In this document: piece after piece, positions 1 through 11,535 of the stretch
How positions within the stretch are numbered: the stretch's first letter is position 1
Layout of the letters: every line of letters begins with the position of its first letter
Source: Isoetes taiwanensis
Taxonomy: Eukaryota; Streptophyta; Lycopodiopsida; Isoetales; Isoetaceae
DNA: 64,000 nt
NCBI GenBank assembly: GCA_021234155.1
Contig: JAJEKV010000548.1
Location: forward strand, 86,875 to 150,874
Direction of reading: 5' to 3'
The notes under the pieces: model-generated
What the model saw: only the letters and a program-made list of their open reading frames with translations
Told to the model about the DNA's origin: nothing
Databases searched by the model: none
Made by a program: the position numbers and the translations under genes

Positions 1-1130
1 ACTATTACGGAATACGATCTTGCGGTACAAAACTAATATTAACTACCATGGTGGAGGACCAGGGCTCTTTGAGCAAGGTTGAGTATCTCCATGTAGCTTC
101 TTTGGAGTTTTCGGCGGGAGGCGTACCATGGGCACTTCAACTTCTTGCAACTGCCGGATTTTTTCTAATGTCCTAGAGTTCAGCCGATTATTCTGAAGCT
201 CCGGGACCCAAGTGCACAAAGGCGAGAATTGTAAATCATTATCCGGAAGCCACGAAGCTAATCAACCATATGCGGACATGTTCTCACGTCGAGGAGATTG
301 GGTCCTTGATGCTTTCTCGGCTCACAGTACAACAATAGCATGTGCACTTAAAAGGGCAAAATTGTGTTTTGTTGACATTGATAAAGAGGCATGGACTTCA
401 TCAAGATGAGGGTTATGCGCTCTACCAACTCTACCGGATGAAAATCAAGAGTTGGAGCTAAATCATCATCAGATTTTGCCAAGATGACATCCTCACGAAT
501 CTGACCTCCTTTACAAGCTCTCTGGAAGATGAAGCTACCTTTCGGAGCTCAAAGTAGCTCTAGCTACTATTCTGAAGAGCTGTTGACACCGGCAAAGATA
601 AAGCGTGCCAAAGGAGCAAAGCGAAGAGATAGAAAAAGGTGGGACGAGCAAACCACACTTTGAGGACTTGATTTAGACCTCGGGTTTTCTTTTGCTATAT
701 TATTTATTATTGGCTACAAAATCTTTTGCCATATTAAGCATCTTTGAAAGAAATTAATAAAATAAAAAATTTATTTTTACGTATTTTTGATGTTTTCGAC
801 TTCCTGGTTATATTCACGGTGTATTAGTGTATGCGGAATTACGCCCATTTTCAAGTGCTCTTTCCTACAAATGCGAGATTATCATTTTAAAGGGCCCCAA
901 AATGCATGATATAATATTTTGTTCCACTTAAAATCCCAAGCTTCTTTTGAAAATGAACATTTTTCCAATCTTGGTGTTTTTTTTAAGAAAGAAAGAAAGA
1001 AAGAAAGAAAAATTTAACGTCCACGGAACCCAATCGGGTTAAAGGGAATCTTTAAGCAGGAGTGATGCAACACTCCGTTTAATTCCCCAATCTGTTATAT
1101 ATCTAGTGCATCTAGAAAGGCAAGGGTAGC
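1..1130. other. Unassigned AT-rich sequence
   Basis: I see no supportable gene. A short open stretch at 212-409 has no recognisable motif. A (GAAA)n simple repeat lies at about 986-1010, the kind of tail that often ends a retroelement, but I could not delimit an element around it. Confidence 0.4.
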
Positions 1131-1950
1131 AGCTGCTTTACAGGTATTGTCCGAAGGGAGTAAGGATGAGTTGTCCGCAATCTTGGACACATTGAAAGCT
1201 CAACCAGGATTTCGACTTCAATAACAATTGCCTCCGGATGATATATTTTACCGGTCGTTTGTCGGGATGTAGTTGCGATACGGTATTCTGTAATTGGGGT
1301 GGACCATCAAGCTCATATTAAGTGTCTTTGAGAACCTATCTCATAATGCGGAGTCCTTGGGCTATTTGGATTTTCACGGGTAAAGTATTTGGTTATCTCG
1401 ACTTTTTAGACGCCTTTAGCTTCCTCCTTTTCAGTCCATCAAGTTGTTGGCGAAAAACTTTGTTCTTATTATGTTTGAAAGTAGTGATGCAGTGGACTCT
1501 TTGGTATCAAGAGGGATTGATCCACTTGGTGGGGAGTATATGATGTATCAGTATTACTCTCCTGGTTTTACACCAGATATGGTTCGCGCATTAAAGATGC
1601 CTTGTTGGTTCTCGATACCTAATCTTCCTCCTGATCTAATGGCCCATCAATTTCTAGTTGCAATTGCTGGCTGGTCTTGGGGTTCATATCTCACATTCCA
1701 TCATGAGCGGTCCAGGATTTTGTCTCAATGCCGATTGGACTCGGCTTTACCAGATTGTATAGTGGTGAAAAGTGGGCCTTGGTATAAGAAGTTGGATCTT
1801 AAGCTTCTAAATGGTCGAATTAGCGCGTCTGTTTCGACAAAGGAGGCTTTTGCTAGCTTTAAATCGAGGCACTTTCGTGCATCTCGAGCATCTGTTCAAC
1901 CTTCTTCTCGGGCTCAAGCTCGTTGTTACTTCTTCATCTATTCATGATCA
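1130..1950 (+). pseudogene. LINE-type ORF1 relic (DUF4283-like gag domain)
   Basis: The clearest part is 1444-1700. It reads as the DUF4283-like domain found at the N-terminus of plant non-LTR retrotransposon ORF1 proteins and related zinc-knuckle proteins: a hydrophobic strand ending in FESSDAVDSLV, a GG-Y-like turn, then a segment running from FTPDMVRALKMPCWFSIPNL into LPPDL, which matches the family's 'l..W.p.f.....l...pvWv.i..LP' core. An upstream portion (1130-1260) is open but separated by stops and frame changes. The C-terminal zinc knuckle and the endonuclease/reverse transcriptase ORF2 were not found. The piece probably derives from a 5' part of a LINE. The family call is by motif reading only; the broken state is seen directly. 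Confidence 0.5.
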
Positions 1951-4680
1951 ACCTTTACGGTTGTGTTGCAATCCTCATCCATGAAAGATGCTCTAATTCC
2001 AGTTCCGACAGTGTCGTCTTTAGCGCCATCATCTGTACCAGTAGTTCATTCTTCTCTCCATGTTGATGCTTCTTCCTCTCATGTCTGAGGTTGTTATGGC
2101 TGATGGTCCTAATCTTACGTGCTTAAAAAGAGTCATGGCGGCGAGGTCAATTGGAAGAAGGCGACAAAGAAAAGTCTCTGTTATGTCATCTCACAAGGCT
2201 ATCCCGCCTCGTTCTTGTCTGTCTTGCTAGATTGGGAGCTAGAAAGATGAAATGCTTTTATAGAAAGATGATTTAGAACCCATTTATAAGATAGAAACAA
2301 TCTAAAATCTAGATGAGAATAACATTCAGGATTATAGACACCTCAGCATATCCAATAAAGCTCAAGGTTTCCTGAGTGGGAGATATTTAAGAGGAGAAAA
2401 TAGGAAAAGCTATTGATGCCCCTTTGCCCATTAGATAATCATGCTCGGATTATCAAAGAATGTTGATGAAAAATACCTGAATATCAGAGCTACCAACTAA
2501 GCAAATTCATTAAAGCTTGGGATTCTAGTGCATATAGAATTTATAGATGTGGCAACAATAATAGATGGTCTGTTCTTGAAGAACTGATGGAAGGCAAATA
2601 AAATCATGCTTCTAGCTGTGGATATTATCCCAGAAGTAATACTTCGACAATAGTTTATTTGCAAAGGTAATGGACTACGAAACTTAATTAAAACTTTACC
2701 CGGCAAAGCGCCCTTTACAATTTGAAGGTCCCCAAAAACTCTCAGGTGGGACGGACCGAAGATATTGCGAGAAGGAGCTGACTCCCTCGGCTCATGTCTT
2801 TATTTGGATAATGCCGCTTCAAAAAAAAAAAAATCTTGGCATTCTTGAGCTTCTAAATCTAGCACAAATAATTTGTTGGTTGAAGCTGCTGCGCGCATGC
2901 TCCGCATTTTGAATGGATAAATGATGGAGAGCCGGGTAGAGAATCCTTTCGGATACATAGCCTAAGCGCTCATTCTTCATAGCCTAATGCTTATTTATAG
3001 CGGATCTAATTTGGAATTCCACTGTAGCATATGATGTATACCTACAAAAATCCTTGTGATTGAGCGGTATGTGTTGGATTCGAGGTATCGAGGCATATCT
3101 GGCGGCATTTGGTTTTGTCATGCAAAGCGGCGTTAAATTACAAGACTTCTATTTTGCTAATGATATTCAAAGTAAGCTTAGTGGAATTGAACCACTCATA
3201 CATGCCAAACATAACCTATCGTCAACAATCATGTGCACCTAGAATGCTTATTTAAAACTGGGTGAATCACTTGCAACAAAATAAAAAAGGAAAATTTCCA
3301 TTAAGCACATACATATCAATTAAAATACATACATGCCAAAAGCGACTTTCAAACATGTACATTGTTACCAAGAGGCCCTTTTTTGCACTTGTAAACACAA
3401 AACAGAGATGACAACTTTATTAGGGATTGTTTCCAGGAGCTTGAAGGCCTAAACAATGCACCTTAAATGCATCGCCTATCTACCTCTCTCGGACACTTTG
3501 GTATTGCAAGATCTATACATTGGAATCATTTGAGAACATTGCAGGGAATGCGGCTCCTTAGATTATCGTAAAACAAAGATCATTCCCACAATTAGAACAT
3601 AGATTTGAGGAATGGACAATGCTGCAATAACAATGAATTGACAAAACAAAAGGATAGTTTAGCTTTCCACTGAACTTGCACAAATAGCAAACAACATCGG
3701 TCCTTTCTTAAACATCCAAATAACAAATATTTCATAAATTTGGTGAAAGATAATGAGGAATATGAGATATATTGCTTGGAGAGAAACCGAGATGAATTTC
3801 TTTACATTTGGTGAGCTCTTATAATCGGCGGTGCACGAGCAAGTAGCAAACATAAGTAATAGATGTTAGAGGCAAAGATCAGCTCATTCCACATATTTCT
3901 ACCACGGATCTACATGCCATCTGTGCACATTTTTCCACCACAGATCTATAGATTACATAATAAAAGTGAAAGCCATCGATCCACATATTTCTACCCACAG
4001 ATTAGCGGCTCTGTTACAAAATCCCCTGCAAAAAAAATAGAAAGGTCAAGCAAAAAAATTGGAAAGAGCAAAAAGCCTGGAAGATTCAAGGTCCTTTAAA
4101 TCAACGGATGAGGAAAGAAATGGCGATCGAAGCGTCGGTGTATTTCCTAAGCAGATTAGGCTAACCTAATGGGAAGCCATGGAGTAAGGGTCCTACACTA
4201 ATAGCAAAGAGGCAATCGAAAGGCTTGCAAAAATGCAATGGCGAGCCTATTACGTGGCCAAGCAAAGCAAAAATCTTCAATTGGGTTGTACGCTCCAACA
4301 ATTCCTCACGGAGATTTTGAAGCATTCTTCCGCAATTTGCCACTTGTCGATTTAGCTCATCCCTCGGTATTTTGCAAAGGTAAAAAAATAATGGTAGGCG
4401 AGAAGAGCTTGATGTAGCTTGGGTCGGGAGATGGACGGAACAACGACCTGCCGGATGGATCACAAACTTGGGAGGCTTAGTATCATCTTGCGGATGCACA
4501 GTGGCGTAAAAGCTAAAACTGACCTGATTCTTTGTCGTCATTATTTTGTTCAACACTAAATGGTAATCCCTATTTTGCAACCTTCCCATTAACAAAGGCC
4601 CCATTAGAAAAACTTGCCTTGAGCTTCAAATCACAAGCCCTGTGGCCGATGAATTGCGGCCAGAGCTTGGCTAAGGCGAC
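1951..4680. other. Unassigned; possible LINE 3' remnant and unknown coding debris
   Basis: A poly-A run at about 2820-2832 follows a GC-richer stretch (2740-2820) and could be the 3' tail of the LINE relic upstream, but continuity is not shown. A 147-codon open frame on the minus strand at 4161-4604 has no recognised motif; the plus strand of the same stretch also shows protein-like segments in shifted frames, so its real strand is unclear. Confidence 0.3.
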
Positions 4681-4683
4681 GGG

Positions 4684-7600
4684 ATGTCCAATAGAGGATG
4701 TTGCGTAAGCAGCACAGAGAATATGGTGAACCTAGTCAGTAATAATGTTGTGGTTGGTAAGGATCGTTGGCTGTATAGAACTTCCATCCATGGGAAGAAT
4801 GTTGATGCATTCAACGTAGTAGTGCAAGTTTACCGAGGCTGTAGTGTCTACCCACATCCTTCCGATTGCATGTGCGGGCGCAGACAACATTGCAGAGGCT
4901 GTGGGCACGTTTATCGAATGGTCTCGGCAGGATATAAGATATCATGCCACTGATCTACCTCCTTCATCACTGAGCTCAAATATAGAATCTGTAGAGGCAG
5001 TATTAGATGCAGATGAAGAAATCAATTTTACAATGGATCTAGCTACTCGGTTTCCTTGCAGGATAGCATCAGATGATGATGAACCACTACCTAGTTTCTC
5101 AAGAACTGATCTCTTGGACAAGCATTGCCACATTCTTCATTCATGTGGACGAAGTAAATATCACGGAGGCCATAATTGTCTTCAGTGATCCCGGGATCTT
5201 TGTGTGATGAATTTTTAGGAAACTCAAAGGTGGGCCTTTGTGTGGGAAAGGTGCTTCCTGAACTAATTACAGAGGATCTCAAATGTCATGCTTGTGCAGA
5301 AAGGCCAGCAGGAAGTGCACTTGTACAATGGGAAAATAGCAATGTGATGCTGCAGGATAGAAGGACTATCTCACAACATCTGCAAGCTCGAGAAGCTAAA
5401 GATAATGAGGATATAGAGCTAGAATCATTTGAGGACAACATTCAGGCTCAATTCAAGCGAAAAAGGAAATATACTCACACATATAGGATTCCAAGAGAGC
5501 CGAAAGGAAAGAGCAAAGAGGAAAGGCTATGCTCCACAAGTTTCATCAACAAGTTTATGAAGACAAACTGCTGCAAAAATACTTGCAACAAGAAACTCAC
5601 CACGGATCAAGTACGTGCATTAAGAAAAGAATTTTATTCTCAACCATACAATGCAAGGGTTACATATTTTTTTGACGTGTTGAGTGTGGCTTACACAGGA
5701 TAAGGAGAGGATAGGATAGTGCTCAAGGGGCTAGAATTATGTCTGGCTAGGTGGCGCATGGCTTTAGATATCTGTCAGTCAACATTCTACAATTGGAAAA
5801 ACAGATTTGAAGTAGGTGGAAAGCTAGCTGAACATTGTAATACGTGCTCCAAGAAGCCCAGATCTGCTACATTGGCCACCGAATATGTGTTAAACAGATT
5901 TATTCAGGGTAAAAGCATGTTAGGGTGTACCACTTTTGGAACCTGCAAAAGTACATACACTAGGTACTTCAGAACTGGGTACTTTCTCATTTTTATTTTC
6001 ATTAAAACTAGTACAAATATCCAAAATAAAAGTCGAGGACGCATTAATATTCAAAGTTAAGATAAAGATAATGCTACCGGAGACCAAAATATATATAAAA
6101 GTTCTAGAATGTACCTTTTATTGAGATATTTACAGTACCAGTGCAGATCCACGGTACCTTTTAGGTACTTTTTGGTCACTAAATAATACTTTTTAAGGGA
6201 CACCTAACATGCTTTTACCCTTGAGAAGAATCTTTGAAAGTATCCCCCATAGGAGCAAAAGAGGTAGAGATGATGTAAGAGAAAATATGCGCAAGCTTCC
6301 TTCCATTCTTAATAAGAAGATTATACATAAAGAAGTTGGTGCAGTGGTTGAACTCTTTTTATAGTATATGGAAAAGAGAATTTTCAAATGTTAGCATTGC
6401 AAAAAATACAGCCTTCTCTAAATGCAACATCTGCGCGTTGTAATTAAGCGAAGCTAGAAAAAACAAAAGATACAAGAGAGGCGAAATCTTGCAATTCAGC
6501 GTCGGGCTCATATCTTTGGAGCAACGTTCTTGCGTGAAGTCGAGTATTGACATTGAGAGCATTGTCCTTGGCCCGGTCTCCAAAAAATCATCTATGTATA
6601 ATACATAATAAGATGGATCAGGTTAAGACTTTTAGTGCCTAGGAGTCATCATCTAGCAAAATCTGTATGGAGAGGTGATCGTTTGAAGAGCAGTTTGATA
6701 GGAGCTTTGACTCATGGGCATGTTGGCTGTGCCTATGGTTCACTTTCTAGGATATTGCATAACTTAGAATTGGTACAAGAGGACAAGATAGGTGACTTAT
6801 GTGGAAGTAAACTTACAGATTGCAAATGGATGCAAGCAGTCAAAGACATCAATCCTTTGAAGAACAAACTTGCTTCCATGGCAGAAGTATTGCCAAAGAC
6901 TTCAACTACAATGAATCCTGAGGTGTTCAACCCTCTTCCCCGAAATCTCAATTTAAAACTTGATAATGCATCAGGCCAAAATAAAAATAGGTATGTCTTT
7001 TCATACTTATCTTATTTGACTTGGCTTAAGGTCTTTGATGAGATCCAAGTGGGCTTTATGATGATCGGCCACACCCATGATGATATTGATGCTTTATTTG
7101 GAAAATTTTCAACCTTGATGAGTTCATCGGATGCTTTGACACTACCAGAGCTACTTTACTTGTTCAGCAAGTGCAATGCAATTCCATACTTCATTGATGA
7201 AGTCCCAAATTGGAAGGCTTTCGTGAAGGGATTCATTCCCGATGAGGGCCAACGCCTGGTTGGTCATACTGAACCATTGCTCTTCAAATTTAAGATGGCA
7301 GGAGATTGGCCTGTTATGCAATACAAAATGCGTCCTACACATAAAGAGTGGCTGCCAACAGGAGTTGGAATGTGGAAAGAGGATGAACATGGTCAGCCAA
7401 TGCTACCAAGTGGTGTGCCACAAAATATCCTACCAGACCAACATTGAAAGATCTTCCAGGTTGAAGGATAGCATCAACAAATACATCTCCTTATGGAAGG
7501 ACATATGTAAGAATCAAGAAACTAGCTTGCTCGCAAGGCAATACATGGCAAGTGTTGAGTATTGGAGCCAGCTTCTTATCTCTTTGGAGGATGTTCCTCC

Positions 7601-8095
7601 AGGACGTCCTCGAAATGATGCATTTTGGCCACAAACAAGACAAGCTCCTCTAGAACAAGTTGCATTTGTTCCAGAGATCGACGTGTCTGCCTTGGTCACG
7701 CGACCTTTACCTTCTTATTGTGGCCCTTCAAATGGGTGTCCAGTGATGCCTCTTGAAGAGTTTGATCCTCACGTACATGTGACAAAGGGTATGTTTGTTC
7801 TAGTCGGACCTGGAGATGACAACACTGCCACCTAGTTAGGATATGCGGAGGAGAATCTTGTTCTTGATCGAATCTACATATTTTGGCCATATTTATATAT
7901 CATGGTGGAAGCTTACTAGAGGGACTACAAAGACTGCTTAACTAAGCGTTGGCGGCCTAATCCATCCGATCCTTCAAGGTACAAAAATTTAGATGTTATT
8001 CATTATGCTTGGGATGCCAATGGCAAGAGGCTAAAAACTGTCCAAATTCGGAAATATATTGTAGACATGTGGAAAGACATAGCACATTCATCTTA
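4684..8095 (+). pseudogene. Transposon-like DUF7869-family gene, broken and MITE-interrupted
   Basis: Several plus-strand frames line up as one gene. The 5176-5703 frame is basic, ends with a Cys cluster (NCCKNTCNKKLTTDQVRALR) and is followed at 5719-5905 by a helix-rich stretch. The 6635-7444 frame has the family's most typical block: LDNASGQNKNRY at residues 109-120 and GHTHDDIDALF at 145-155, an arrangement of acidic residues like that of RNase-H-fold (DDE-type) nucleases. The frame at 7242-7835 and a further piece to about 8095 give the C-terminal part. A MITE sits at 5908-6223 and several frameshifts and stops break the rest (6224-6634). Earlier frames (4684-5188) include an acidic segment and may belong to the same gene or to a different transposon. 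DUF7869-type proteins occur in multicopy form in plants and some animals; a transposase role is my inference from the acidic motifs and copy-like decay. Confidence 0.6.
5908..6223. mobile_element. MITE with 19-bp terminal inverted repeats
   Basis: The left end reads AGGGTAAAAGCATGTTAGG and the right end (about 6204-6223) is its reverse complement, apart from small differences further in. The 316-bp element has no coding capacity, is AT-rich, and interrupts the DUF7869-like gene, whose readable protein stops at the left end and resumes beyond the right end. A clear target duplication was not resolved. Confidence 0.75.
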
Positions 8096-8236
8096 ATACA
8101 TGAGATCTTATACTTTTAATACATATCTTATTCATCTTAATACATTAGATCTTGTACATTACTAATAACTGCATAATACACTTATATCGTACATTTATTT
8201 ATTCATCATGGATAATACTCTTATAGCATACATGAT
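8096..8236. other. AT-rich spacer with short repeats
   Basis: The spacer holds repeated 'cttaatacat' and 'ttagatcttgtac'-like words between the end of the DUF7869-like gene and the 3' end of the minus-strand small gene. Poly-A signals are plausible but not identified. Confidence 0.3.
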
Positions 8237-8506
8237 TCATAGATTATAGGCATTGGTGGTATTATCAATCTCATAAGCGTCGCGCCCTGGAACCCAAACA
8301 AGATTGATAACAACACGATACTCGTTGGGGGAATCTCTCTCTCGACCCTCTGCTATACCATTCAGCCAGGGATCAAGGATGATACCTTTTTGCACGTATG
8401 CATATAGATCTTTGAAGCTCATAGAGCAAGTAATGGAGTCGAGATATTCAGCCGGAGGAGGCAATTGCGACCTCTGAAGAACTCTAACAGGACGTCGAGA
8501 CATTGT
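8237..8506 (-). CDS. Small protein, left member of a divergent paralogous pair
   Basis: This is an 89-codon open frame if started at the ATG at 8506 (MSRRPVRV); an in-frame ATG at 8560 lies inside the inverted repeat and is less likely. No known domain was recognised. The core DSITCSMSFKDL..KGIILDPWLNGIA...VVINLVWVPG lines up with the product of the oppositely oriented frame at 8703-8945 (DSITCKMNHEDL..RGIALEDWLTTVA...VIIHLIWNRE), so the two share ancestry and this reading frame has been under protein-level constraint. The family looks like a small alpha/beta protein: conserved Cys, conserved Trp, and a hydrophobic strand ending in L-W. The N-terminus is basic and the C-terminus polar. It is shorter at the acidic tail than its partner. 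Function unknown; it could be a host gene fragment carried by a mobile element. Confidence 0.5.
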   Translation of the reverse strand, partial: TMSRRPVRVLQRSQLPPPAEYLDSITCSMSFKDLYAYVQKGIILDPWLNGIAEGRERDSPNEYRVVINLVWVPGRDAYEIDNTTNAYNL

Positions 8507-8528
8507 CTTATGCCAACAAAGCGAAGCT

Positions 8529-8659
8529 ATACTTATACCCATAAAATTATTGATGTCCACTGCAGCAACATTATTGGGTATATACGAGTATCATACGTAG
8601 TAAGTATATCCAATAATTTCTATGTGTATACCATCAATAATTTTGGTGGGTATAAATAT
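8529..8659. promoter_or_regulatory. Inverted-repeat, TATA-containing intergenic core of the divergent pair
   Basis: The left arm 8529-8555 and the right arm 8632-8659 are near-perfect inverted copies; weaker symmetry ('attattggg/a-tata') continues toward a centre near 8594. Each arm carries a TATA-like box facing outwards: GGGTATAAATATA on the plus strand at 8648-8660 and GGGTATAAGTATA on the minus strand at about 8541-8529. The plus box lies about 45 bases before the ATG at 8703, a normal distance. The minus box is only about 23 bases from the ATG at 8506, so that start may be too close. The symmetry, together with the homologous genes on both sides, shows an inverted duplication of one promoter-gene unit. 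Promoter activity is inferred. Confidence 0.55.
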
Positions 8660-8702
8660 ACATCAAATTCCCGAGTCCATCAACATTGGCCTCCGTCTAG
8701 CT

Positions 8703-8945
8703 ATGGCACATTCTGGTCCTGAATGTGATTCCATTACTTGCAAGATGAACCATGAGGACCTCTTGCAGTGCCGCGAGCGAGGTATAGCGCTTGAAGACTG
8801 GCTGACCACTGTTGCCATCAATCCTGCCCGCCATTATTCTGATCCCTTCGATGTTATCATCCATCTTATATGGAATAGAGAGCATCATATATTCATGATC
8901 GAAAGCATCTCTGGAGCACCTAGTGACGATGATTCAGAAGAGTAA
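8703..8945 (+). CDS. Small acidic-tailed protein, right member of the divergent pair
   Basis: This is an 80-codon open frame from the ATG at 8703 (MAHSGPECDSITC); the track's longer start at 8622 would run through the inverted repeat and its TATA box, so I prefer 8703. It shares the conserved DSITC-M-DL, GI-L-WL, and V-I-L-W positions with the minus-strand gene at 8237-8506. It ends in an acidic tail (SDDDSEE). No known family recognised. Both members retain open frames despite roughly one-third to one-half identity by eye, which argues for real coding history rather than chance. Neighbours on both sides are mobile-element genes (DUF7869-like and Helitron), so the pair may be transposon cargo. 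Confidence 0.5.
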   Translation: MAHSGPECDSITCKMNHEDLLQCRERGIALEDWLTTVAINPARHYSDPFDVIIHLIWNREHHIFMIESISGAPSDDDSEE

Positions 8946-9334
8946 AGTACTTGTAATCTTGTTGTAATCTGGTTGTGTTAGTATACAACATGTATATACA
9001 TAACCTTTATAATACACATAACCGTACTATAAGTATAGAGATATACATAACCCTCTGAGGTATACTATATAAGAATTATTCCAACTTGTCTTCTATATTC
9101 CAAATTTAATGAAACTCTGCTTAATGACGTAAACATGTTTACAAGGAGTATGACTGTTTTGCAATCTGTGAGCGTGGTATTTTCGTTCCCAATCATACCA
9201 CCCAAGAGCATGTATAACAAACTAACACTGAAGATGTGATAACTCTTGTTGCACTTTAGGTAGTTGGCAATATGGTGACCAAAGATATACCACGGGACCA
9301 AAAAATGCACCATCTATAACTATTAGACTCATAC

Positions 9335-10905
9335 TTAGAGGAGTCCTTTGTATACAATATTTGTTGTATATCTTGATCTATCGACATATGTGGAAGCATC
9401 TCCATCCTTCGATAGAATGAATACCTTTATGCCTTGGATTCCTTGAGCTCTTGAGAGTGCCACGTACAGTTGTCCATGACTGAATACTGGGATTGAAAAA
9501 TACAAACCAATATTGCAAGTTGATGTCTTGTCTATGTTTATGGAAACCTTGAATATGTAGTACGCCCACCCTTCAATAAAGTGTGTGCATTTCCCGAGGA
9601 AGCAACTGCAAGTGCGATGATACCTTCTTTCTCGAGCCATTTGCACCCTGAACAAAGAACACCCGTTCTTTTTCCAACATCACGTGCTCGTCGATGACAC
9701 AATCAAAGATAATGTATTGGCCATTATATAGGCGGTTCACATCTTCTTCCACGTCTGCCATGTCTTTTTGAAACACCTCATTCCGAAATATTATTATGGA
9801 TCTATTGCATGCTCAAGAAAAATGAATTCAAAGACTCTCAAAGATCGTCCGATAAAGTTCATATGGTCTTCAATGTCTAGAAGTGTTATGTCAAAAAACC
9901 GATCATACACTTGCCCATTTTGATCCTCTGCAACCCTTTGTGCCTCATGCAAGAAGTCATCGACCATAGAAAGCTCGACTTCTTCCCACAGTTGTAGTGA
10001 ATTCGATAGTTCACAATTTAAAGGGATCATGGTGAACATGTGCGGCATTTGTGGTGGCATGCCCTACGCTGCTGCTTCCTGAAGAGACTCGAGTAATTCT
10101 GTGTCACCTTGAAGCAACCCACAATGAATGCAAGCTTCTTTATATGTTGCACACAACTCCCCATCAAAAGAGCATAGATCTTCAACATATGTCCAATAGT
10201 GTGAAACTTCTGATTGGTGGATCTAACCATCTATGTCCTACTAGGTTTATCATAGATAAACTTTTTTGGAAATCCTGTTAGAGCAATTGAGTAGCCTCTC
10301 TATTTCCAGATGCATTCCTCTCGATAAAAGCTGTCAATGTTGTTCCGTTATTCTTGCTTCTTATAGTGTCCATGCTCATACCTTCTCGATAGTATATATC
10401 TTGTTGCATTGGGGGTTGTATTGGGGGATGCACAACCAACCTAGTGACATGAGGAAACCATTGTTGTATATTATATGAGAGGATTCTCCATGATGCCTCA
10501 GAAGCTGAGAAATAGCGTGCATTCAAGAATTACTCAACCTCATCATGGTTTATGGCAGATGCCTTGCTAGTACATAAACCATCATTCGCTGCTTCTAAGT
10601 TTACATTCATCAATCTGGCCCTTTTGTAGATATACTCATACAGATATTTAACGACCTTTACAGCAGCACATACCTCAACATTGATATGGCACTTGAAGTA
10701 CGATGTGAGCCACGAATTATATGGCATGACCTATCTATATCCTCTTTTCCACATTTTGGCCATCATCCCTTCTTCGGTACTATGGATATCCATCAACAAC
10801 TGTCATCTTTTCTAAAAATACACGTGAGTACGTTTTGTACACTTATTATCCTGCATGCACGGACTGTTCGGATATCCAGTATCACATGGACACATGTTCG
10901 GGTAT
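9335..10905 (-). pseudogene. Helitron replicase-helicase (RepHel) remnant
   Basis: Read on the minus strand from high to low coordinate, the pieces follow Helitron order. They are: CMQDNKCTKR and a GYP-YRRRD-like segment (about 10870-10740); PYNSWLTSYFKCHINVEVC with VKYLYEYIYK (10727-10620); NARYFSASEASWRI (about 10525); LTAFIERN (about 10305); a TYKEACIHCGLLQGD segment (about 10140-10100); and MPPQMPHMFTMIPLNCE then LW (10060-9980). Then come the helicase pieces: YNGQYIIFDCVIDEHV followed by FFVQGANGSRKK at the Walker A position (9730-9610), and the extreme C-terminus, FSHGQLYVALSRAQG (about 9480-9430). Known RepHel proteins exceed 1,400 residues; here about 500 codons remain, and the bulk of the helicase core between Walker A and the C-terminal motif is missing. 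The Rep two-His and two-Tyr motifs are absent. Several frameshifts and stops. Non-functional as read. Confidence 0.85.
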
Positions 10906-11535
10906 TAAGTAAGTAGATACATGTTTAGAAAAGTGCCTTAGAACAAATATGATGTACCCTTTTTCTTCTTGCTTTTGCATATACTGGGCAATCGTCACTT
11001 GATCCACAGAGGGCTATAATAATGCTTAGGCATTTCTTCGCCATAGCATAAATTGCAGTCGGTAGAGTAGGACAATGAAACAATTGTAGATTGTCGAAGT
11101 TATCTTTATGCCATTGCATAGATTTGAAATAAAATTTGCAAATTCATTAGAACCAAGCAAAATCTAGTTTCAAACTTAATAAGCAGAAGCCTACCACGAC
11201 AACATTTTCTTTGGTGTATCTTTTGTTTCTTCTTTCATATCACATCATTTACCTTTACCTTCACCTTTCCACGCAAACCCCAAAAACACCAAGTTTACTG
11301 TGGTGCTTTAATATATAGATTGGGGACATTTAATGGATATACCATATGTATAAAAGTAGGTACCATAAACCAAGGACCATGCAAAATAGTTGAAAGTGTA
11401 ATTTATTTTCAACCTTTGGCAGTGGTTATTATTACATTGTAGCATATTAGTACACCTAAATAATAGAGGTGTAGCAAGTAGGAAAATTCTATGTAATAGA
11501 GCATATTACTACAAGCATAAGCCCCCAACTATATC
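10906..11535. other. Unassigned spacer
   Basis: This stretch lies between the Helitron relic and the kinase pseudogene. A 64-codon minus-strand open frame (10925-11119) has no recognised motif. The rest is AT-rich with no supportable gene. Confidence 0.3.
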
